Below are positions 49,065-55,590 of a DNA stretch of 55,590 nucleotides, piece after piece. The DNA is from Caldilineales bacterium (GTDB lineage Bacteria; Chloroflexota; Anaerolineae; Caldilineales; Caldilineaceae): NCBI GenBank assembly GCA_012271135.1, contig JAAXGZ010000017.1, positions 1 through 55,590 on the forward strand, written 5' to 3'. Made by a program: the position numbers and the translations under genes. Positions within the stretch are counted from its first letter, which is position 1; each line of letters begins with the position of its first letter. Under the pieces are notes generated by a model. That model was not told where the DNA came from. It did no database searches and worked only from the letters and a program-made list of their open reading frames with translations.

Positions 49065-50945
49065 CTAGACCGCCAACCAGAAGACGACCACCAGAACCGT
49101 GGCGCCGACAAACAGGCTGAGGGCGTACGTGGGCACTTGGCCGTTGTTGACGCGTCGCGCCTGGCGGCTGATGTTCATCGCCAGCTGTGCGCTGCCATTG
49201 ACAATGCCGTCGATCAATATCCGGTCCACCACATTCGTAAACCACTGGCTCGCGGCGTGCAGGGTCGGCACTAGGCCGTCGTCGTACAACGTGTCGAGGT
49301 ACCACCGGTTGCGGGCGGTCTTCGTCAGCGGCTTCATGGTGGCCTTGACGGAGTCAATCCAGCCGGCATGGTGGTACGTACTGCGAATCAGCCACCAGCC
49401 GGTGACTGCAACTACGGCACTGACGGCCAGCAGACTGATTTCCAACTGCAAGGGCGGTGGCGTGTGGTGGCCGAGCACCCCTTCCAGAGCGCGCTCCAGG
49501 GTCAGCGCAACCGGAAGGTTGAGGCCACCGCCCACGAACGCCAGTCCAGCCAGGATCCATAGCGGAACCATCATCAACGCGCCACTCTCGTGCACATGGC
49601 TGTGAATCTCCTGATCCCGGGGCGTGCCGTTGAAGGTTAGCCACCAGGCCCGGAAGGCGTACACCGACGTGATCAAGGCGGTGATCAGGCCCACGGCATA
49701 CAGCAGGGGACTCTTCCCGAAGGCAGACAGCAGGATGGCGTCCTTGGAAAAGAAGCCGGAGAAGATGGGAATGCCGGCCAGCGCCAATACGCCTATCAGG
49801 AAACAACGGGCCGTGCCCGGCATCTTTTGTTGCAGGCCGCCCAGCTTGCGCATATCCAGTTCATGGGTTGCGTGCTGGACACTGCCGGCGCTCAGGAAGA
49901 GGAGCGCCTTGAAGAAGGCATGCGTAACCAGATGGAATATGGCGAGGGCGAAGGCGCCGGTTGCCGCCCCCAGGACCATATAGCCCAACTGGGACACGGT
50001 CGAGTAGGCCAATACCTTTTTCAGATCGTGCTGGACCAGGGCCATTGTCCCGGCGACGAAGGCGGTCCCCACCCCCACCCAGGCGGCTGTGGTCGAAGCC
50101 GTGGCCGACAGTTCCCAGAAGGCGTGGGTCCGGGCCATCAAATAGATGCCGGCGGTCACCATGGTGGCCGCGTGGATCAGCGCCGATACGGGCGTGGGGC
50201 CCGCCATGGCATCCGGCAGCCAGACGTACAGGGGGAACTGGGCACTCTTGCCGGCCACAGCCAGCAGGAGCAACAGGCAGACCGCGGTGGCCGGGATGGT
50301 GATGCCCGCCTCAAGTGCATGGAAGACCTCGTTGAACTCCAGGGAGCCCACGATGGACCAAATCAGGGCCATCGCCAGGATCATGCCCACGTCGCCAATG
50401 CGGTTCACGATGAAGGCCTTCTTGCCGCAGTCGGCGAAGGAACCATACAAATCGTCCTCGCGGTCGAACCAGAAGCCAATCAGCAGGAAGGATGCCAGGC
50501 CCACACCTTCCCACCCGATGAACAAGGTCAGGAAACTGTCGCCCAGCACCAGCAGCAGCATGGCCAGGATGAACAGGTTCAGGTAGAGGAAGAAGCGGTT
50601 GAAGCGTTCATCCCCCTCCATGTAGCCGATGGCATAGACGTGAATCAGGAATCCGACGCCGGTAACCACCAGCACCATTGTCAGGCTCAATGGGTCCACC
50701 AGCAATGCCATGGGGACATGAAGGGAGCCCATGTCGATCCAATTCCAAAGGTGAATGGTGGCGCCATGGTGGTCGTGGCTGCCGAACACGGCCGGTGCCA
50801 TGGATAGGGCCAGCAGGAAGGCGCCTCCCACCGTTCCGCTCGCCACCACCGCGGTTGCGCGCCGGCCGATCACGCGGCCCAGGACGAGATTGATCAGCAT
50901 CCCGGCCAAGGGCAGAAGCAGCAACAGCCAGGCAAGGGAAATCAT
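49065..50945 (-). CDS. nuoL: NADH-quinone oxidoreductase subunit L
   Basis: 626 residues, about 16 spans with the long lateral helix at the C-terminus that rests along the other antiporter subunits. WEGVGLASFLLIGFWF, AVAGKSAQFPLYVWLPDAMAGPTPVSALIHAATMVTAG and STVSQLGYMVLGA are diagnostic, including the Lys and His of the proton channel. Its C-terminal stretch before the last helix (STYHHAGWIDSVKATMKPLTKTARNRWYLDTLYDDG) is also classic NuoL. Confidence 0.96.
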   Translation of the reverse strand: MISLAWLLLLLPLAGMLINLVLGRVIGRRATAVVASGTVGGAFLLALSMAPAVFGSHDHHGATIHLWNWIDMGSLHVPMALLVDPLSLTMVLVVTGVGFLIHVYAIGYMEGDERFNRFFLYLNLFILAMLLLVLGDSFLTLFIGWEGVGLASFLLIGFWFDREDDLYGSFADCGKKAFIVNRIGDVGMILAMALIWSIVGSLEFNEVFHALEAGITIPATAVCLLLLLAVAGKSAQFPLYVWLPDAMAGPTPVSALIHAATMVTAGIYLMARTHAFWELSATASTTAAWVGVGTAFVAGTMALVQHDLKKVLAYSTVSQLGYMVLGAATGAFALAIFHLVTHAFFKALLFLSAGSVQHATHELDMRKLGGLQQKMPGTARCFLIGVLALAGIPIFSGFFSKDAILLSAFGKSPLLYAVGLITALITSVYAFRAWWLTFNGTPRDQEIHSHVHESGALMMVPLWILAGLAFVGGGLNLPVALTLERALEGVLGHHTPPPLQLEISLLAVSAVVAVTGWWLIRSTYHHAGWIDSVKATMKPLTKTARNRWYLDTLYDDGLVPTLHAASQWFTNVVDRILIDGIVNGSAQLAMNISRQARRVNNGQVPTYALSLFVGATVLVVVFWLAV

Positions 50946-50984
50946 GGGAGAGGGAGGGGCAGGTTGTCCGAAGGCCGCCGAGGC

Positions 50985-51287
50985 TCAGTTCCGGAGCAGA
51001 TTAAGGGTTTCGATGTTGATGTTGCGCACATGGCGGTTGTGCGCGATCAGGATCGCGAGGCCGATGGCCACTTCGGCAGCCGCCACGGCCATGATGACGA
51101 ACACGAATATCTGCCCTTCCAGGTTCCCCCACATGCGCGACAGCGTGATCAGTGACAGGTTGACGCTATTGAGCATCATCTCGACGCACATGAAGATGAT
51201 CAGGGCGTTGCGCCTTAGCAGGACGCCGGTCGCCCCGACCACGAAAATCAGGGCGCCCAGCACTAGGAAGAGGTTGTTGCTGTCCAT
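50985..51287 (-). CDS. nuoK: NADH-quinone oxidoreductase subunit K
   Basis: 100 residues, three membrane spans. The family motif FMCVEMMLNSVNLSLI contains the conserved Glu and AAAEVAIGLAIL the second Glu of the proton path. The start codon at 51287 overlaps the stop of nuoJ (ATGA), so translation is coupled. 39 nt before nuoL. Confidence 0.96.
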   Translation of the reverse strand: MDSNNLFLVLGALIFVVGATGVLLRRNALIIFMCVEMMLNSVNLSLITLSRMWGNLEGQIFVFVIMAVAAAEVAIGLAILIAHNRHVRNINIETLNLLRN

Positions 51288-51805
51288 CAACCGGCCGGTT
51301 CCTCCACCGGGTCCCCGGACTCGCGACGTCCCATGATGAGCGCGCCAATCAGGGCCACCAGCAGCAGGATGGCCACGAACTCGAAGGGCAGCAGGAAGCG
51401 CGTGAAGAGTTCGGTGCCAATCGCCGACGGGGAACCGCCGGAGGCAATGCCGCCGCCGGCGCCGAGTTCCAGTTGTCCGGTCAGCTGCAGCATCAGCGAC
51501 ACCAGCAGGATTACGCCCAGTACGAGGCTGGCCACGGCCGGCCGGGTCAAGCCCTGTTGGCTGCGGTCGGCCGGATCGTGTCCGATCAACATGATGACGA
51601 AGAGAATCAGGATCACGATGCCGCCGGCATAAATGATGACCTGAGCCGCGGCCAGGAACTGCGCGTCCAGCAGGACATACAGGATCGCAAGGGTGGCGAA
51701 GTTGGCCATGAGGAACAAGGCACTGTGGACCGGTTTGGCGGAAACCACCACACCAATCGCGGCGGCCAGGCTCAAGGCGCCGATCAGGAAGGCAAAGACG
51801 GACAT
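51287..51805 (-). CDS. nuoJ: NADH-quinone oxidoreductase subunit J
   Basis: 172 residues, five membrane spans. It opens MSVFAFLIGALSLAAAIGVVVSAKPVHSALFLM and contains AQVIIYAGGIVILILFVIML, the standard NuoJ signature with the pi-bulge helix glycines. The C-terminal tail is short and charged. 29 nt after nuoI, overlapping nuoK by one base. Confidence 0.96.
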   Translation of the reverse strand: MSVFAFLIGALSLAAAIGVVVSAKPVHSALFLMANFATLAILYVLLDAQFLAAAQVIIYAGGIVILILFVIMLIGHDPADRSQQGLTRPAVASLVLGVILLVSLMLQLTGQLELGAGGGIASGGSPSAIGTELFTRFLLPFEFVAILLLVALIGALIMGRRESGDPVEEPAG

Positions 51806-51834
51806 GATGGGGAGCGGACAACCTTCGGCGCGGG

Positions 51835-52308
51835 TCAGGCCTCGGGCCGGATGATGACCTGCGGCTCGTCGGGGTTGAGCAGCGTGTCCTTGGTCAGGAT
51901 GAAGTCGGACCGTTCGTAGTTGGCCATGGCAAAGTCGTGCCCCAGGACGATAGCCTCGGTCGGGCAAGCCTCTTCGCAGTCCCCGCAGAAAACGCAACGC
52001 AGGAGGTTCACCTCGTAGATCCTGGCGTAGCGTTCGCCCGGCGAGACCGGGTCGTGCGGATCGTTCTCGGCGGCGTCCACATAGATGGCGTTCGTCGGGC
52101 AGGCGGCTTCGCACAGCATGCAGCCGATGCATCTTTCCATGCCGTTTTCGTAGCGTCTGAGCTCGTGCTTGCCGCGGAACCGCGGATAGACCGGAATGGC
52201 TTCGTGCGGGTACTCCACCGTGATGGGTCCGCGGCGCAGGTTCTTGAGCGTGATTCCCAGGCCCTTGGCGATTTCGAGTGCGCCTTTGATGTAGCCGTTG
52301 ACACTCAT
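51835..52308 (-). CDS. nuoI: NADH-quinone oxidoreductase subunit I
   Basis: 157 residues. Two 4Fe-4S ferredoxin motifs, [12 protein letters not shown] and [12 protein letters not shown], hold the N6a and N6b clusters that pass electrons towards N2. N-terminal helix [21 protein letters not shown] is amphipathic and lies on the membrane. Start at the ATG at 52308 (MSVNGYIKG); the open frame reaches 52344. Confidence 0.96.
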   Translation of the reverse strand: MSVNGYIKGALEIAKGLGITLKNLRRGPITVEYPHEAIPVYPRFRGKHELRRYENGMERCIGCMLCEAACPTNAIYVDAAENDPHDPVSPGERYARIYEVNLLRCVFCGDCEEACPTEAIVLGHDFAMANYERSDFILTKDTLLNPDEPQVIIRPEA

Positions 52309-52347
52309 GATGTGGGTCCCTGTCGAATGGATTGCCGGGAACACAGC

Positions 52348-53319
52348 CTACTTGAGAAAGACCGTCATGACCGCGGACACGGTCAGGTACACCAGGCCGG
52401 CCGGGATCATGAACTTCCAGTTGAAACGCATCAGCTGGTCGAAACGCGGCCGGCTGATGCTGGCCCGGATCCAGATGAACAGGAACAGCAGGGCCAGGAC
52501 CTTGATGAACAGGTAGACCGGGCCCAGCCAGATGTACCGGTCCGCCAGCGGCCCCTGCCAGCCCCCGAAGAAGAGCGTGGAGACCACCGTGCTGGTCGTG
52601 ATCATGTTGATGTACTCGGCCATCATGAACATGGAGAACTTCATGCCCCCATATTCGGTGAAGAAGCCGGCCACCAGCTCGTTTTCGGTCTCCGGCAGGT
52701 CGAAGGGCGACCGGTTCGTCTCCGCCAGGATGGAGGTGAAGAAGAACGGGAAGGCGATCCAGATCCAGATCCACTCCCACGGGGCCCGCGGGGTTTCCAC
52801 CAGTTCGACCAGGCTGAACGTGCCGCCTAGCATGGCGATGCTGACCAGGAACAGGCCCAGTGGAATTTCGTAGGAAATCATCTGCGCCGCGGAGCGCAGG
52901 GCACCCAGCAGCGAGTAGTTGTTGTTGCTGCTCCACCCGGCCAGGATGACGCCGAAGCTCTCGACCCCGGTGATGGCGAGGATCCAGAGGAAGCCGATGT
53001 TGACGTCGCCCATGGCCGGCACCCCCTTGGCGATAGGGATGACAGCCCAGACAATCAGGGCCGGGGCCAAGGCGAGCATCGGCGCCAGGACATAGACGAA
53101 CTTGTCGACATGCCTTGGGATGTACTCCTCCTTGAACATCGCCTTGACGGCATCGGCGGCCGGCTGCAGCAGCCCGAATGGGCCGGCGCGGTTGGGACCG
53201 ATACGCACCTGAAAGCGCGCGATCAGCTTGCGCTCCAGCCAGGTCAGGTAGGCGAACCCGGTAATGACCACCAGACTGAGCACCACCGCCTGGATCAGGT
53301 AGACGAGTAGTTTCGGCAT
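52348..53319 (-). CDS. nuoH: NADH-quinone oxidoreductase subunit H
   Basis: 323 residues, about eight spans. Forms the quinone chamber between the matrix and membrane arms. TWLERKLIARFQVRIGPNRAGPFGLLQPAADAVKAMFKEE is the canonical NuoH loop, followed by NRSPFDLPETENELVAGFFTEYGGMKFSMFMMAEY. The start at 53319 is the family start (MPKLLVYLIQAVVLSLV); nuoG ends 22 nt upstream. Confidence 0.96.
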   Translation of the reverse strand: MPKLLVYLIQAVVLSLVVITGFAYLTWLERKLIARFQVRIGPNRAGPFGLLQPAADAVKAMFKEEYIPRHVDKFVYVLAPMLALAPALIVWAVIPIAKGVPAMGDVNIGFLWILAITGVESFGVILAGWSSNNNYSLLGALRSAAQMISYEIPLGLFLVSIAMLGGTFSLVELVETPRAPWEWIWIWIAFPFFFTSILAETNRSPFDLPETENELVAGFFTEYGGMKFSMFMMAEYINMITTSTVVSTLFFGGWQGPLADRYIWLGPVYLFIKVLALLFLFIWIRASISRPRFDQLMRFNWKFMIPAGLVYLTVSAVMTVFLK

Positions 53320-53341
53320 GACGTCCACTATCGGCTTTCGC

Positions 53342-55590
53342 CTAGGCCGCGGCCAGGCTGACCCATTCCCAGTAGCGGCCGTTGAGCACGGTCCCAACAG
53401 GCTGCTTGCCCAGCCCTTCCGGCATGAAGGCCGTGCCGGGCGCCACTTTCTCGTCTGCCCTGACCGTCACGGTTAGGGACCCATAGTCGTTGCCAACGGC
53501 CACCTCCGACCCGTCGCCGATATCGCGGCGGGCCAGATCGATCGGATTCACGGCCAGGTAGGGCTTCGGGATCAGGTTGGCGACCACATCGGTCAGCGCG
53601 CAGAGGAGGCTGTTGTCGTAGAAGGTGCGGCTCCGGAACAGGCGCAGGGCCGTACTGGATGGGGCGCCTTCCTCGGTGACTTGGACTGGAGCCTCCACGC
53701 GGGCATCGAGTTGCGGCCGGGCGCATACCTGTCCCAGTTCGCCCAGGGTGTCCCAGGCAATGTCCCGGTAGGCCGGGACCGCCTCGGCGATTTCAGCGGT
53801 GATGGCCTGGACCGATGCATAGCCCTGGCTGTGGTCGGAGAGACGGCCGCACAGGTGATCGAGGATGAGCCAGTCCGGTGCCGCTTCGGAACCGTGGACG
53901 TCCACGGCCTTGGGGCTGCGCTGCACCCGCCGTTCCATGTTGGTGAAGGTGCCGTCGGTTTCCACCCAGCCGCGGGCCGGCAGCACGATGTCGGCCTGTT
54001 GTGCCGTTGCCGTCAGGAACAGTTCCTGCACGATCAGCAGGTCCAGCCGGCCGAGGTTTTCGGCCCAGCGGGAATTCTCGCTCGCGGGATCGGCCCCCAT
54101 TACATAAAGGCCCTTAATGTTCTCGCCGCATTCCTCGAACATCTGGGAATAGGTCAGGCCGACACCCTCGGGCAGGGTGCCCTGCCACAGGGATTCCAGC
54201 CGCTGTCGTGCCGGGCGGTCGTCAACAGCCTCACCGCCCGGCAGGCGACCGGGCACGACGCCAACGTCATGGCAGCCCTGGCTGTTGGCATCCAGGCCGA
54301 TGAAGGCAAGACGCTCGGCATGGCCCGTGGCCGTGGCCAGGCAGTGCAGTGCCTGCCGTACCTCTTCGCCGTCGGCTTGTTGGGTGATGTCGGGGCCGCA
54401 GATGATCACCGCACTTTCGCTTGCCACAAGGGCGCCCGCGACCGATTCGATGTCGGCCTGGAGTACGCCGGCGCGCAAGGGATTGGTCTGCGACCAGCCG
54501 GCCGGTACCGTGTCGGCGGCATCCGTACGTGTCAATGCCGCCCTTGTCAGACTTTGGACCAACGCCAGCTCCAGGCCGGGCCGGTACTGCAGCGACTGGC
54601 CCCGGCCGCCGCTTTCGGTCTGGCGGGGATGGATTGAAATCTGTCGGGAACCGCCCCGGCTGATCGCCCGCTTGAGATGGACGTCCAGCATCGGGATTTC
54701 CTCGGCCGGGTCCACGCCGAAGAGGACGATCAGGTCCGTCTCCGGCTTGGGGCCGTACTGCGGCTGCATGAGATGGGCCAGACTGGGCACGCCGGTCAGG
54801 GCCACCTTCATGTCCCCGCCCTGGCGATGGTCCACGTTCGGGGTCTGCAGGTGCTGACGGGCCATGCGCTGCAGCAGGTAGTTGCTCTCATTGCTGAGCT
54901 TGGCACTGCCGATCGCACCCAGTGCGGCCGGTCCGGCCGCGGCGGACACCTCCTGCAGGCGTTGGGCCGCGAAGTCGAGGGCTTCCGGCCACGAAACCTC
55001 GGTCAGTTGTTCGTTCGGGCCGCGCCGCACGAGGGGCTTCGTCAAGCGGTCCGGATGCCCCACCCAATGGTGGCAGAACCGGTCCCGGTCGGTGATGAAC
55101 TGGTCGTTGACCCCCATGTTCTCGCGGCCCAGGATGCGCCTGACCTCCGTCCCGTTGCGGGTGTCGACCGAGATGTTGTTGCCCATGGGGTCGTGCAGGC
55201 TGATGGTTGGCGTGCGCTCGACCTGCCAGGGCCGGTACTGGAAGCGGGAGCCGCGGTTGGTCAGGGCGCCAACCGGGCAGATGTCGATGATGTTGCCGCT
55301 CGTCTTGGCGTCGACGCAGGTGCCGGGCTGTACGTCGATGATGGTGTCGCCGCCCCGTTCGAAGAGCCCGAGCTGGGGCTTTTCCTCCCATTCCTCCAGG
55401 TAGCGCACGCATCGCCAGCAAATGACGCAGCGCTCCTGGTCCAGGACGATGGTGTCCGAAATGTCGTAGTTCTTTTGGGCGCGGCGCTTGGGTTCCACCA
55501 GCTGGCTTACCCCGGGGCCGAAGCGCATTGTCATGTCCTGCAGGGGACACTCGCCGCCCTTGTCGCAGATGGGGCAGTCGAGGGGGTGGT
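53342..55590 (-). CDS. nuoG: NADH-quinone oxidoreductase subunit G, 5' end cut off
   Basis: At least 749 codons, running off the right edge; the true start lies beyond the window (the ATG at 55534 is internal). At the edge is HPLDCPICDKGGECPLQD, the H-x3-C-x2-C-x5-C site of the N5 cluster, followed by CVICWRCVRYLEEW and DICPVGAL for N4. The rest is a molybdopterin-oxidoreductase-like fold (PVGALTNRGSRFQYRPWQVERT, then about 550 residues) that in NuoG has lost its Mo-cofactor role. C-terminal segment DIARRDIGDGSEVAVGNDYGSLTV resembles a Mo-dinucleotide-binding domain. The N-terminal 2Fe-2S domain must lie upstream, outside the window. nuoE and nuoF would also be expected there. Confidence 0.93.
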   Translation of the reverse strand, partial: HPLDCPICDKGGECPLQDMTMRFGPGVSQLVEPKRRAQKNYDISDTIVLDQERCVICWRCVRYLEEWEEKPQLGLFERGGDTIIDVQPGTCVDAKTSGNIIDICPVGALTNRGSRFQYRPWQVERTPTISLHDPMGNNISVDTRNGTEVRRILGRENMGVNDQFITDRDRFCHHWVGHPDRLTKPLVRRGPNEQLTEVSWPEALDFAAQRLQEVSAAAGPAALGAIGSAKLSNESNYLLQRMARQHLQTPNVDHRQGGDMKVALTGVPSLAHLMQPQYGPKPETDLIVLFGVDPAEEIPMLDVHLKRAISRGGSRQISIHPRQTESGGRGQSLQYRPGLELALVQSLTRAALTRTDAADTVPAGWSQTNPLRAGVLQADIESVAGALVASESAVIICGPDITQQADGEEVRQALHCLATATGHAERLAFIGLDANSQGCHDVGVVPGRLPGGEAVDDRPARQRLESLWQGTLPEGVGLTYSQMFEECGENIKGLYVMGADPASENSRWAENLGRLDLLIVQELFLTATAQQADIVLPARGWVETDGTFTNMERRVQRSPKAVDVHGSEAAPDWLILDHLCGRLSDHSQGYASVQAITAEIAEAVPAYRDIAWDTLGELGQVCARPQLDARVEAPVQVTEEGAPSSTALRLFRSRTFYDNSLLCALTDVVANLIPKPYLAVNPIDLARRDIGDGSEVAVGNDYGSLTVTVRADEKVAPGTAFMPEGLGKQPVGTVLNGRYWEWVSLAAA

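Overview
The window is a 55.6 kb piece of a GC-rich bacterial genome (clearly above 60% G+C by eye). The set of families points to a free-living or host-associated member of the Chloroflexota or a similar phylum. The pointers are a PAC2-family protein, a bacterial glucosidase, sulfatase, PhyH and CehA-type hydrolases, duplicated class C-like serine hydrolases, a Calx-beta secreted protein, a complete mreBCD-mrdA-rodA locus and a 14-subunit-type complex I operon. The taxonomic call is inference; there is no rRNA or tRNA gene in the window.

Left edge (1-2150): a DUF1156-type DNA methylase cut by the window start and a tyrosine recombinase that lacks the usual first catalytic arginine. This looks like the edge of a defence or mobile island. 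2245-9743 is a divergent sugar-catabolism locus. Leftward it reads MFS transporter, two Gfo/Idh/MocA oxidoreductases and an HpcH/HpaI aldolase from one promoter; rightward it has an 897-residue glucosidase with its own promoter. 10001-11401 encodes a secreted protein made of three tandem Cache-like domains, closed by a strong terminator. 11660-15658 holds a nucleotidyltransferase and, divergently, a PAC2 / low-molecular-weight phosphatase-like / MFS operon.

15668-19514 (minus strand) is a serine hydrolase operon. It was partly duplicated: the second copy carries its own hydrolase and an unreported broken stub of the next gene. 19910-30245 (plus strand) runs sulfatase, PhyH dioxygenase, CehA/McbA-like hydrolase, beta-propeller lipoprotein, polysaccharide deacetylase, GT-C-like membrane protein and ribosomal protein L25. 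30385-32075 is a graveyard: a multiply frameshifted TnpB with all its catalytic motifs still readable, and a scrap of a PfkB sugar kinase. 32317-36627 (minus) is tilS-nudix-hpt-M23 peptidase. 36932-42847 (plus) is the elongasome operon mreB-mreC-mreD-mrdA-rodA.

The most notable single finding is at 43137-43418. A SelW-like (Rdx family) protein there reads through an in-frame TGA that falls exactly in the CxxU redox motif. It has a good ribosome binding site and promoter upstream, a plausible bacterial SECIS hairpin just after the TGA and a Rho-independent terminator behind it. A standard gene caller would report only the 73-residue tail. To its right lie a secreted Calx-beta protein with a strikingly AT-rich patch, a 1 kb non-coding stretch with two mutually exclusive stem-loops, and the nuoG-H-I-J-K-L-M-N block of respiratory complex I (nuoG cut by the right edge).
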